A DNA stretch of 64,000 bases from Mangifera indica (GCF_011075055.1 NC_058137.1:17593463-17657462), one strand, 5' to 3'. Shown: positions 11,195-21,633, counted from the first letter of the stretch. Made by a program: numbers and translations. Notes: generated by a model from the letters alone, not told the origin.

Positions 11195-11209
11195 TTTCTA
11201 TTTGTATAT
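11195..11209. repeat. 15-bp target-site duplication, right copy
   Basis: TTTCTATTTGTATAT, the partner of 10729-10743. Confidence 0.85.
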
Positions 11210-11469
11210 CTTGGTATCACCCAAAGGTGAACTTTGATGTACTTTATGTTATATTTTAAATTTGAATTTATGTGATAAATTTTATAACTCAAAGCAAAAG
11301 TGTATGAAATTTTAATTTTATTTGCAAGTATTTGTACCCATTTCAATTCATCCGCATGCTTCTTCTGTTCCTTTATTCAATTGATTTAATTTCACTTATT
11401 GGAGTAAGCAAGTTAAGTTTCACTTACATGTTTTAGGTCTTGATTTGACACTCTAAATTATGAATTTAT

Positions 11470-12577
11470 TGCTATTATAAATGAAAGCAGCGATGATGAA
11501 AATATTTATATAGTTTGGAAAAGATTAAATAGATTAAGCATAATGTTTATGCAAATGATAACTGCAAATAACTGAAAGTCAACTCTTTCTAAAATTGATG
11601 ATGCCAAGAAATTTAAGAATATTCTTAAACTACTGAAAAGTCAATTGTTGTTACATCAATAAGTACTTTGATCACCATGAAATATGATGTTCATGTACCA
11701 TGCTTGAACATGTTCTTGAGATAATGAACTTATCAGAAAATTAAAGACTTTAGGAATGAATGTGGATAAGTACCATTAATGAATGTGGGAATCAATATAC
11801 AAACTTAACAAGCCTTCTAAAAAATGGTATCTTAAGTTTAGTGATACCATTATTTTTGTTTTCAAGAAAATATTGTTGATCGGTGTATATAAATGAAGGT
11901 TAGTGGAAGCAAATTTATTTTGTATGTTGATGACATATGGTTTATTACATGAAACCAAGAAATATCTCTCTGAGAATTTTGAAATAAAAAAAATATTGGA
12001 GAGACAACTTATGTGATTGGAATAAAAATATTTTGTGATAGATTACAAATATTGTTAAAGTTGTTTCAAAAGTCTATATTAATAAAATTCTAGAAAAATT
12101 TAAGATGGATTAATGCTCAACAAGGGTAAATCCAATTCAGAAAGAGGATGAATTTAAACTTATATCATGTTTGAAAAATGAATTGAAACAAGTGCAAATG
12201 AAAAGTATTCCTTGTGCATCACTTGTTAGGAGTTTAATTTATGTTCAAACATAAATTAAACTAGACATTAATTTTTGCTAGGCAGGTATCAAAGTAATCT
12301 AAGTTTGGATCATTGGAAAGTTGTAAAGAAAGTTCTAAAACACTTGCAAGGAACAAAAGATCATATGTTCACTTATAGAAAATCTGATCATCTTAAGGTG
12401 ATTGGATATTCAAATTCAGACTTTGTTGGATTTGTTGATAAAAGAATTGTTGAATATGGAAATGTTAGGTTCATTGAAAATGGTGACATTAGTGGGAGTG
12501 AAAGAATGCATGATGTTAGCATTCAAGTAGTTAGGGTGGAAATTGTACCCAAAACTTCTACAATTGTTGTTCCATAA
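11470..12577 (+). pseudogene. copia gag fragment fused to late RT fragment
   Basis: Near 11590-11760 the plus-strand text matches copia gag (KIDDAKKF..., TMKYD..., then LKTLGMNVDK). About 50 bp later it is in RT text: KKWYLKFSDTI, KVSGSKFILYVDDIW (catalytic YVDD at about 11914-11935), then from 12275 GRYQSNLSLDHWKVVKKVL, the conserved end of copia RT leading into RNase H. Everything that should lie between (gag zinc knuckle, protease, integrase, RT fingers) is absent. Several stops and frameshifts are present. It is not functional. The stretch 12275-12577 is still open for 100 codons. Confidence 0.7.
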
Positions 12578-12739
12578 GATCAAATAATGATCAAGAACAA
12601 CAAATGAATGATTAAAAACTCTATTATAAAAATGTCAATAATGAACTAGTACTATTCATGAATTATGGTTGCAAAATTTTATTTTAGGACTTGTGGTTGT
12701 TGACAGTGTTGTGCTCTAAAAGTTAACTTTTTCATATTT

Positions 12740-12950
12740 TTCTTTTTTAGAAATGACAAGTATTTTAAAGGTGGTAAGCATATAGAAATAAAAGACTTTG
12801 TCGTTAATGAAAAAGTTTAGAAATACAAAGTGTCAATTGAATACATTAACACTAATCTTATAATTGCAAATCCTTTAACAAATAGATTACCTATCAAAAC
12901 ATTTAATAAAAATGTTGAAAGAATGAGAATTATTAGACGTCATTAATGAT
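12740..12950 (+). pseudogene. copia RNase H C-terminal fragment
   Basis: KYFKGGKHIEIKDFVVNEKV, then VSIEYINTNLIIANPLT and LPIKTFNKNVE, match the last part of copia RNase H (SKHID...FVRE...H.ST..M.ADPLTKGL). One in-frame stop follows NEKV. It sits just before the 3' LTR, where it belongs. Confidence 0.7.
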
Positions 12951-13225
12951 ATTATATTAAGTTTATGCATTTAACACTCTGAGCTCACTTAAGAGCTTTT
13001 GATTTTTCCTGTTTTCTATTTGTATACATAATTGATATAGAATAATATTGATAAGAATACTCTTATAATAAAGATAGTAAAATTAACATACAAGCACCAT
13101 GACTCACATTAATATTTTAGCTTAATAATGATATAATGTTATGGTCAATGTAAGAAAGGTTTTGGTATGAAATTTTGTGCATATTACGTCTTTCTTAGTA
13201 ATATTATATAAGTTAAGTGGAAGAA

Positions 13226-13935
13226 TATAAAAATTATTACTCACATGACATTGAAAATTTGTTTTATCAAGTATAATTACATTTTTTTTAATAAAACAAT
13301 TAATCCTTATTAAAGATTTTCAATACCTAAATTCAATTGTCTAATGTAAAGATGTAATTCCTTATGATAAAAGATGTGACTCTTTGTTGGTAAGGTGTAA
13401 CTCTCATAATGAAATGATGTGTCTCTCCATAAATAAGTATGTGTCTTTTGATGGGAAGTCACATGCAATGCTATAAATAGGAATTGATCCTCTCTCTACC
13501 CCTTACACATATTTTTACAACACTTACATTATTATTACTCCAACACACTAATAGTAAAACACTAACTACAGCAATTTACAAATAGAAAAACTTACGTTTT
13601 ATCCATCATTAAATCAAGGGATCAAGTGAGGGAAATCAACAACTTCTAAATTCTTCATGAATTATGTTTATGTTTGATACATTTCAAAATATGATGGATC
13701 AATATATATTTTTCTATTTTAAGGTTATGTGAAAAACATGAAGTTTTAAGATTTATGGGCATAATAATTTAATGTTTAATTGTTTATATTATGAATGTAA
13801 TAATAACTTACTTTATGAGCATAATGACTTACATTATAGGCATAAATAATTGTTTCTTCATGAATATAATTATGATTTACATGAATAATAGTTTGATGGT
13901 TAATTGCTTCCTCTTTAAGATAATTATTATGACTA
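13226..13935 (+). repeat. 3' LTR of plus-strand copia element
   Basis: Direct repeat of 8860-9570, of equal length to within a base or so. It is preceded by AAGTGGAAGAA, a decayed polypurine tract. Clear substitutions between the two LTRs indicate an old insertion. Confidence 0.85.
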
Positions 13936-13940
13936 TATCA
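13936..13940. repeat. 5-bp target-site duplication, right copy
   Basis: ATATC, the partner of 8855-8859. Confidence 0.7.
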
Positions 13941-14694
13941 ACACAAATCGTGAAACTTTATTCACAAAAACAATATAGTATCTAAACCCTTCTAGAAACA
14001 TGATAGGAGTAGGTTCCCATATGTTTGTATGGATTAATTCAAGAGGAAATTTAACTTTGGATGTAGAACTAGGAAATGATTTAAAGTGATTTTTCCCAAG
14101 CTAACAATCAAAACAAACAAACATTTTATTCACATCACAATTATTTAATTACAACAAGTTGAATACATGACTAAGAACTTATGAGCAAAGATGTCCTAAC
14201 CTTGTTATACACAAAATTTAATCAATTTTCCTAGTAGGTAATACTAAATTTCTAAGAAACTATTTATCTATAGACATGAAATCTTTATTCATAGACTGAA
14301 GAGACCTCGGAACACTAAAACTTAAGGTAGAAGTTGCTGGATTGGAGGTTGTAAAAGGTTGGTATAATCCACATCTTTCACAATTCCTTTAAGATGAACA
14401 ATCATGGTTTTTTTTTTTAATCCTTAACAAAACAAAAATCAAAATTAAACTCTGCCACTACATTGTTATCTTTTGTCAACTTTGGTATATTTAATAGGTT
14501 TTCAGTTATGTTAGGGACACAAAATATTATATAGGTGTAAAGATTTATTAGTCAAAGGTGTAAGAAGGAAGCAATAGCTTGTATGAGAAATGTTTAGCAC
14601 TCCTCATTCCCAACTTGAAGCCATTGTTTGCCTTCATATCCTACCTTATTATCTAGCTTACTTGAGTTTGAAGAGACATGATATATTGCTCTTA
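13941..14694 (-). pseudogene. copia protease tail, GAG-pre-integrase and integrase start
   Basis: The minus strand reads CVPNITENLLNIPKLTKDNN and then FCFVKD, the copia stretch between the protease and the GAG-pre-integrase domain. A poor zinc-binding region follows, then FPLELIHTN, a GFRYYIVFV-like strand and VSRFV, the start of the integrase core with D replaced (H-T-N where families have HSD/HTD). The frame then meets the plus-strand copia insertion and resumes at 8854. Confidence 0.65.
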
Positions 14695-15527
14695 AGTCCA
14701 GTACTTATTCCTACCCAAAATATACTATTTTCTTAAGTTTTCATCCTTTAACTTTGAAAATCTCATCTACTCACCCGTAGGGGGTTAAAATTAACTAAAA
14801 TTGTTAGTTATATCATTTTTCCTCTAAACTCTAAAAACTGACAATTTTTTTCAACCCAAGTTTTCAAAAATAGCATTTTGCTCTTAGGATTTTCAATTTT
14901 TCAAATTCAATTTCTTCAGTGATGAAGAGACTTCTCCGACGATCTCTAGGCAACATTTCTTCCTCTCTGACAAGTCCTTCTTTCCTTCTTCTAGCATTGT
15001 GTAATATCATCATTGTCAGAGAACGAAGACCTCGATGACAAAGACTTTTTGTCAATGAAGAGTTTTCATCGTCAAAGAAGAGTCTTCGTCATTGACAAAG
15101 ACAAAGACGATTCATCTTCGTCAGAGACAAAGACGAGTCGCACTCATTCTCTAAAGACACTGATGTCGCACAATGTTAGAAGGAGGACGTGCTAGAAAGA
15201 GGACACGCCAAAGAGAAAAAGACGTTGCTTGAAGGTCACCAAGGAAGTCTCTTCGTTGTCAAAAAAATTACTCTAAAAAATTGAAAACTCTAAGGGAAAA
15301 ATGCTACTTTTGAAAACTTGGGTTGGAAAAAAATTGTTACTTTTTAGGATTTAGAGAGGAAAAATGAAATCAAATTTAAGTTTATTTTTAATATTAAATA
15401 TAAAATGACGATTTTGCCTTTAAAATTAACAGACTTAACAACTCATAGGTAGATAAATGAGATTTTCAAAATTAAAAATAAAATTTAGGAAAACAACATA
15501 CCTTGGGTGGGAATAAGTCCTTTGGCC
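14695..15527. mobile_element. Second copy of the foldback family
   Basis: The right end ACATACCTTGGGTGGGAATAAGTCCTTTGGCC matches the outer arm of the element at 2828-3515, and the left end (ACTTATTCCTACCC) is its decayed reverse complement. Inside are the same landmarks: AACTTTGAAAATCTCAT...ACTCACCCGTA on the left, and TGAGATTTTCAAA with CTCATAGGTAGAT on the right. The loop is longer and rich in GACGA/CTTCGTC repeats (14940-15240). I could not see an exact 9-bp duplication, so the left boundary is approximate. It splits the minus-strand copia between gag and protease. Confidence 0.65.
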
Positions 15528-15599
15528 TGATTAAAACCCAAACCTCTTGGTTTCACAATAATATATCCAGTACTAGGAAAATGGTTATCATAAGCCTTT

Positions 15600-16479
15600 G
15601 ATATAGAATGAGCCTCAACATACTTCATTTGACTAACATTTGTCTGTAAACTACCTTTATTTGCCTCAAATTGTGGTTGAAAACTACCTTGGTTACACTA
15701 GAACCTCTAATATTCCATACATCGGTTACATCAAACCTTTGATAACAATGCGATGCAACATGACCACTCTTCTGACATACTTGACAAATCACTTTGGATT
15801 TATCAAATTCTTTGCTCCAACCTCGCATTTTATTATTCTGCATTATATTTACAAATGACTGATACATATTTCTACGTTCAATAGTAATGCCTCTCTAAGC
15901 CACCAATTGAAAAATCATAGTATCTTTGATTTCTATCTCCCTAACTGCTAGAGTTTCTTTCTATTTTTCTATTAGTCACATTTATTGAACTTTCATGAAT
16001 ATAAAAAATATAAGCAGATTGTTTAGAAAGTCTCTACTCGTATTTTTACAAAACAAACCTTGCTTCTCATAATGTTATAACACCAAAAGCTTCATCTAGT
16101 CTTAAGGTAATATGGACAATAACATAATCGTATCCAAGTCCTATTCCATCCAATATAAAATCTACTAATTTACCTTCTGTCACATTTTGGCTGTTTACCA
16201 TTAAGGCATCAACCACATCTTTCATTTTCCTAAAATGCTTATGTTTAGTCAAACTACTTTTTTCATTGTTTGCAATGTGTTTTTTATATTTAACACTCTA
16301 ACTTTCGGACTCTACAACAAAAAAAGTTTCTAATGTGCTCCAAATTTTCTATGTTGTGGTACATCTAGCAACATAACTAAACATATTCTCAAATAAGGAA
16401 ACAATTAACTAGCTCATCAACAATTTATCTAATTTCTTCCATTTATGATACTCATGATTCTGTTGCTTAAACTACTAAG
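15600..16479 (-). pseudogene. copia gag (UBN2-type) with zinc knuckle
   Basis: From right to left: a helix with KKLDKLLMS, IWSTLETFF, KHFRKMKDVVDALM, then LVDFILDGIGLGYDYVI, which is the standard copia gag core (LxxxLxxGLGxxYdxvv). Near the end is a CCHC zinc knuckle at 15786-15745, CQVCQKSGHVASHC (C-x2-C-x4-H-x4-C, all four ligands present). Stops interrupt the frame at several points. Confidence 0.75.
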
Positions 16480-16484
16480 ACATG
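16480..16484. repeat. 5-bp target-site duplication, left copy
   Basis: ACATG, repeated at 17830-17834. Confidence 0.65.
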
Positions 16485-17829
16485 TGGTACGTGTTGTCAT
16501 TGACACCCAAATTAAATCCTAAATTCTTGCAACAAAAATGTAGTAAAGGAAAATAGAGATCATTCCCTCGAAAAGCTTTGATTAGTATGTTGTCACAAAT
16601 AAATCGAAACACGGAAACAAGGGGGGTTTTGAATTGAATGAAAATTCTAATTAAAAATAATAAATAAAAATTCAGTGAAATAATCTGAAAGTAAATAATC
16701 AATTAAACAAACTTTGGTCTACGGTCACATCCACCATTGGAACTACGATTGATCATCGAAACCAAAAATATCAAATTAATTATTCAAATATTCGTTGTGG
16801 TATTAAATTAACTTGTCCTTCTTTAAGATTAGTTAACCAAAAACATGTATTTCAATTAACCCTTATTGATTAATAATTCGGATACGATCTCGAATTTAAT
16901 TAAACAATAGCATTACGAATTAGAAAGACCAACGAAGCAAGACAACACAAACGTACGACGTTGCATTTAATCCAATTGATTATTTTCCTAGGATTTACAG
17001 TTTTTGATGCAGCAAACGATAAACCTAGTTGCTACTTCAATTAGATGGATTGAACAATTACGGATTCAACACCTAAACTAGCAGTAGATTATATTAATTG
17101 ATAAACTAATTGCACGCCTTAGAAATCAACCAACACAATCATGAAAAATAATTCAGAAAAATAATCAATACTCGAATAATTAAAAAAATGCATTAAAGAA
17201 CAAAAATAAATCTCACAATCATTGTAGTTCCATGGTTTCAGATCCCTTCAACCAAGAGAAAATATTCAGCCACTGTAAACCATATTTTTCTCTCTAATCC
17301 TCCAATTACAATGGTTAATCATTCCCTAATAAAAATAAAAGTATATATATTATCTCCCTACTAAAAATCTGGAAAATAAAAGTCAATCCTAATCTCCTAA
17401 TCCAACCAAGCAAAAGTAATACATATCTTCCCAAAAAGAAAGGAAAATATATGTATTTTAATGTATATCCTTACTCTAAAAATATTCTTCCTTATCTATC
17501 TCAATTAATCCTCTTTTCCAGTTAGTAATTATCCATTTTCTAGGAAGCAAATCTTGATATTTTGTGGACCTTTGCAGCTGATCTGGACGTCCAAATTTAA
17601 TTTCCGAATTCTGCTTTCGTCATTTCACGTGCCCACGCCTAGTCAGCATCACAGAATTTGCAGATTAACAGGTTTGCTCCAATTTTTCATCTTTTTATTC
17701 CAACTTACTCCAAAAATGCTCAAAGCTTCTTAAATGCAAAAAGATAAGTAATTCCATTAGATTGAATTAAATTTCCACACAACATAAGAGAATTAGAAAT
17801 CAAAATAATAACAATTAATTGCGTTATCA
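16485..17829. mobile_element. Probable solo LTR (1,345 bp, TG...CA)
   Basis: The segment begins TGGTACGTGTTGTCATTG and ends AATTGCGTTATCA, so it has the 5'-TG...CA-3' termini of an LTR, with ACATG directly on both sides. It splits the minus-strand copia gag: matching gag text lies left of 16480 and the gag start lies right of 17835. It has no coding content and no primer-binding or polypurine site of its own. The simplest reading is a solo LTR left by LTR-LTR recombination. A short LARD/TRIM element is the alternative. Orientation is not determined. Confidence 0.65.
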
Positions 17830-17834
17830 ACATG
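17830..17834. repeat. 5-bp target-site duplication, right copy
   Basis: ACATG, the partner of 16480-16484. Confidence 0.65.
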
Positions 17835-18090
17835 CATCATTCTCAATATTAACAATAGGAGAGAGACATGACATGAGACCTGAGAGTTGACCAACAAGCC
17901 CATAAGCACTAATTGTGAATAATCCCTAAGCACAACAATTTTCATAATTTTCTTTTGCCAACTTTGGATTAATTGCTTGAAGAGTTAACATCTAAAATCC
18001 CCCTGACATCGACAAATCACTATTCAACAAAGGACCAAATTCTTTAGAACTTTCCAAAGTGTTTAGAACTACTAGCCATTGAGGCAAATC
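17835..18090 (-). pseudogene. copia gag start region
   Basis: An ATG near 18090 on the minus strand starts MASSS, 8-10 bp past the primer-binding site region, and is soon followed by stops. The rest of gag lies on the other side of the solo LTR. Confidence 0.45.
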
Positions 18091-18097
18091 ATGCAAT

Positions 18098-18109
18098 GCT
18101 TTGATACCA
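18098..18109 (-). other. Primer-binding site of the minus-strand copia element
   Basis: The minus strand reads TGGTATCAAAGC, one base from TGGTATCAGAGC, the initiator-Met tRNA complement used by many plant LTR elements. An LTR end (TTCA, at about 18117) lies just upstream of it in the minus direction. Confidence 0.65.
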
Positions 18110-18739
18110 TAACAAATGAACACACAAAATCAAAACAGATATAACACATGCATAACTATTTTCTTGAATAATACCTCTCGATTTCATTTATCAAAGATTA
18201 CACACATTTCTCATGAGTTTTCATCTATATTCATGGCACATTCCTGACAACTGTCATCAACTATACAATCTTACACATGAAAGTGACAACTCTTACATTA
18301 ACTACCATTAAATCAATCTTCTCTTCCACCACAAGATCTCCACAACATATAAGACAATGGAGTAGTCGAAGAGATGAGAACGGATATTTTTTTTTTTTAC
18401 AAACTTAACAAGATAATGTTTCAAAAATGACACCATGCAACTTTTAATTAATTCTTGAAACGCAACGTTTTAATTGAAAACATAAAACTACTCCAAAACA
18501 CATCGTTTTTTGTGTTAATGGTTTTGACAATTATGAATTCACCTTAAATGTAAGCATAAATAAATCTATATATTTATGACTTTTAAAACGAACTATTATT
18601 GATATATATACATATATGTATATATATTAATCTTAACATTATTTTATAGTTACCACAGCTGTCAAAAAATTAATAATATGCCATTTTCATAGATATCCTA
18701 ACATTTATGCTAAACAAGTGCTTACAATCAATTGTGATC

Positions 18740-19130
18740 AACAAACTTAGTGAACGCGTGGGTTGATTCGAGTATTTGGGTATGAGTTAAATAAGTACGG
18801 GTGGAAAATGGATCAAATTAGAATGGGTCGGGTCCAAGAGTTTGAGGATTCAATTGAAAGCTTTGGCATAAATGGAAGAGGAGCAAGAAAGAAAGTGTTT
18901 GCAGTGAAGGAAGAAGATTGGGAATGGGATGTGGTGGATTTTTGCATTTGGGTATGGTCGTGGCTACCTACGGGTATACCCGACCTGCCCAGAAAGTCTT
19001 AATACCTATGGGTATGTGTCTAAATGGATATGAGTTTAAACGGGTACGAGTTAAAATATTTTGAACCCGTATCTATTTTTTGAGCGCGTGTGCGTAGGTG
19101 AATGTAACTTGTCCATTTAACATGTCCAGT
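18740..19130. repeat. GGGTA/ACCCG-rich repeat, possibly hAT-derived
   Basis: GGGTATGAG, ACGGGT, GGTCGGGTCC, ACGGGTATACCCGACC, GGGTATGTG, ACGGGTACGAG and GAACCCG occur many times within 400 bp, on both strands. Such CGGGT-rich subterminal arrays are typical of non-autonomous hAT elements in plants. I cannot define TIRs or an 8-bp TSD. An open frame (18763-19002) across it is compositional. Confidence 0.35.
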
Positions 19131-19328
19131 GATAAATAGAATTTTTATGCAAATAAGAATTCAATTTATCGCTTCTTTTTCTGAACTAAAAAGAATTTTA
19201 TTTTCTCACAGTAAATTCGCAAATTTTCGATCGTAGATAATGACAAGTCAAACTTTTTGTCCCAAAATTTAGAAGAAAAAAGAATTTAATTAATCACTTG
19301 CATCTTTTGGTCATTACAAAATGGAATA

Positions 19329-19331
<3 letters not shown>

Positions 19332-19380
<49 letters not shown>
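19332..19380. repeat. (AT)n microsatellite, about 24 units
   Basis: Uninterrupted AT dinucleotides, about 390 bp upstream of the NF-YB start codon. Confidence 0.95.
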
Positions 19381-19384
<4 letters not shown>

Positions 19385-19694
19385 AAATTAATCTTATTAA
19401 TTTACCCATAATAATTGAGTCATGTGGTTATTTAATGTTTTTCTTACTTCAAAAATTCAATGATATATTAAGGTTTTATCTCGAAATTTTACTCTTAAGT
19501 GATTGACAAATAAATAGTGCGATATGTTGTGTGAGAAATATAATATTGATGATAAAAATTTATAATTTACGTAAAGATTGCCATGTATAGAACATTGATA
19601 TATAAAATGAAGGAAACCTGTTACAGCCCATTAAAGAAGCTGTTATCACCGGCAATACTAAGTTACCTGGATGAAAAGGCCACTTTGTCATGTC

Positions 19695-19700
19695 TATAAA
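19695..19700 (+). promoter_or_regulatory. Probable TATA box of the NF-YB gene
   Basis: TATAAA in the context TGTCTATAAATTGA, 74 bp upstream of the ATG. That leaves room for a start site about 30 bp downstream and a 5' UTR of roughly 40 bp. Confidence 0.6.
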
Positions 19701-19768
19701 TTGACGGTGGTCGACAGTGGTGTAGTGCCCATTCAGAAAAAGAGAATTTCAATTAATAGTGAGAAGCT

Positions 19769-21633
19769 ATGGAACGTGAAGATGGATTCAATCAGTTTCC
19801 CAACAAGCTTGCTAGAACAAGCTCTGGTAAATTAATCACATATATTTATCTATTGGCTTTTAGTATATGTTCCTTCATTATCCTCATTTTCTCTGTCAAG
19901 CTTCATATGCATGCCAATGTGATGTGAGATTTTTGAGCAATAATAATGTACTGCATGCGTAGATTGATTTTATGGGGAAAATTGCTTTCGTTCTTGAATT
20001 TTTCCCTATATCACTGTACTCATATAGTTGCATACAAATGATGGTTTCTGTCTTTTCGCCTTAGCTCTTTCATTTTAATTTGAACGTGATTTCAGCAGAG
20101 ATGCAAATATAACATATATTTTGGCTACTTTTTTGAGCCTAATCTCTTTCTCTGCTGTTTTTTACCTCACTAGTAACGGTTGATGGGTTATCTGTTACTT
20201 TCTGTCTTATTCTTTTTTTCATAGCCTTAACATTCTATTTCTCTGTTACAATGATATATCTAACATTCTTTTTCTCTTTGTTCTTCACTAACCTTCCCTT
20301 CACGCAGGAGTTTATTCAGAGTAAAAATTCATTTAATTTCAAGAGTTATGTAGATTGTTTAATTTTTCGCTATCAAAGAATAAATTTGGTTTAAATCCCG
20401 CAGAGCAAAAAGGCTTTGACTTTTGTTCTTAACAGTTGTAGAGGAGGTAAGCAGAGGTTGCTGACAGGGCCCCATTTCAGGTGGATGGTGTTTGGCATGG
20501 CCTATAGTTGCCACCTTTGCTATGCATGCCTATGACGTGGCAGTTAACTTCTTTATTATATTTAATTTGTCTATATACTGAAAAAAAAAAAAACCAATTT
20601 TTCATAAAAATATATCATTAACTTATTTGTAAATATTTTGTAAGTCTGTCCACTTTAAGTATGCAATTATGGACTGGAGCCTTAAAAGCAAATTGACAGG
20701 AAATCATACCTTATTAGTAGAGATGTGACATTGAATTAATAACCATTTATAGAACTAATTAATAACATGAACTTTTTTTAATTATGTACATGCACTTAAA
20801 TAGGTTGCCATATTTACCAGATTTCATTTTATGATACGTTTCTGTTAAGATGAATCAAAAGGAAGTAAACACCACCATTTTCTTGATATCAAGAAAACTT
20901 TATGATGTTGATGATGATAAATATGCATATAAAATAGGCTACATGTACTGATATTTTTACGTTATCATCTTGTTTGTTTTCAGCCTTGAACATTCATTCA
21001 GGAAATGACAACACTGCCACCGCCGCCATCAATACCGCCGCCGTCAATAATAATGTTGTCAACATTAACGACAACAATAACCCGGCTGAGCAAAAACCAC
21101 CATGTGTTGTACGCGAACAAGATCAATTCATGCCCATTGCTAACGTTGTACGCATCATGCGCCGTGCGCTCCCTCCACATGCCAAGATATCTGATGATGC
21201 CAAAGAGACCGTTCAAGAATGTGTTTCTGAATTCATTGGCTTCCTCACTGGAGAAGCAAATGAACGCTGCCATAATGAGTTGCGTAAGACCATCACCGCT
21301 GAGGACGTCATTTGGTCTTTGAAAAAGTTAGGTTTCGACAACTACGTTGGGCCTCTCACTCTGTACATGAAGCGTTATCGTCAGAATGAGAATCAACGTA
21401 ATTCTGCACCCAAAGAGCCGAATGTGGGGCCTCAAGTAGCGGAGTATCGACAGATTGGGATGCCTGGGGTTAATGAGCCTGTGCCTGTCTATGACAACAT
21501 GGTTCCCGGTCAAAGCTTTTTCGATCCTTACTCTGGATTGTACTACGGGGACTCATCTGGTTCAAGCTCTGGGGGTGGACTCAGTTCTCAGAATAACATG
21601 CCTGATTCTGATCCATCCGCTCACTTCAACTGA
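19769..21633 (+). CDS. LEC1-type NF-YB subunit (LEC1/L1L-like)
   Basis: This is a B subunit of the CCAAT-binding NF-Y complex and acts in the nucleus as a histone-fold partner of NF-YC and NF-YA. Exon 1 is 19769-19826 (19 codons plus one base) and exon 2 is 20984-21633. The GT...AG intron at 19827-20983 joins G to CC to keep the frame, giving 235 residues. The histone-fold core is about residues 60-151: CVVREQDQFMPIANV, then RIMRRALPPHAKISDDAKE, then VQECVSEFIGFLTGEANERC, then RKTITAEDVIW and KLGFDNYV. The Asp in ISDD (residue 90), where ordinary NF-YB proteins have Lys, marks the LEC1 class (LEC1/L1L), which controls embryo and seed maturation. HNEL after RC and VGPLT are unusual substitutions for the class. 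The tail is Ser/Gly-rich. I cannot decide between LEC1 and L1L orthology. Confidence 0.93.
19908..20541 (+). promoter_or_regulatory. RY and ABRE-like motifs in NF-YB intron 1
   Basis: TGCATG (the RY core CATGCA on the other strand) occurs at 19908-19913, 19952-19957 and 20523-20528. ACGTGGC, an ABRE core, is at 20535-20541, seven bases after the third RY. In seed genes RY sites bind B3 factors (ABI3/FUS3/LEC2) and ACGT sites bind bZIP factors, often as neighbouring pairs. A regulatory role here is inferred from motif and context only. Confidence 0.4.

Larger units (their letters stand above)
8860..13935 (+). mobile_element. Plus-strand Ty1/copia element with internal deletion
   Basis: Two direct LTR copies (8860-9570 and 13226-13935) flank an internal region that holds, in order, a gag fragment (about 11470-11760), an RT fragment with YVDD (about 11815-12570) and an RNase H end (about 12750-12945). 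Protease, integrase and the first part of RT are missing: gag text passes directly into the late RT text. ATATC occurs on both outer sides, and taking out the element with one ATATC copy restores the reading frame of the minus-strand copia integrase. The LTR starts TA rather than TG and ends without CA, so the ends are mutated. A LINE fragment lies inside the leader region. Confidence 0.8.
7390..18390 (-). mobile_element. Minus-strand Ty1/copia element, heavily nested and truncated
   Basis: On the minus strand the order is LTR end (about 18117), primer-binding site TGGTATCAAAGC (18109-18098), gag (about 18090 down to 15600, interrupted), protease/GAG-pre-integrase (about 14690-13941), integrase (8854 to about 8400) and the first part of reverse transcriptase (to about 7390). 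This is the Ty1/copia order, in which integrase precedes reverse transcriptase. The RT is cut off and no left LTR is visible. Stops and frameshifts are everywhere, so it is dead. Four other elements sit inside it. The outer right boundary at about 18390 is a guess, because no second LTR is available for comparison. Confidence 0.75.

Noticed and set aside
18600..18630. Perfect AT-rich palindrome (GATATATATACATATATG...)
   Set aside because: Low-complexity TA/CA sequence; palindromes of this kind are expected by chance here.
18763..19002. Open frame of 79 codons, Trp/Gly-rich
   Set aside because: Lies in the GGGTA/ACCCG-rich repeat; composition explains the lack of stops, and no family is recognised.
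21005..21322. Alternative frames overlapping NF-YB exon 2 on both strands
   Set aside because: Shadows of the histone-fold coding frame; no independent similarity.
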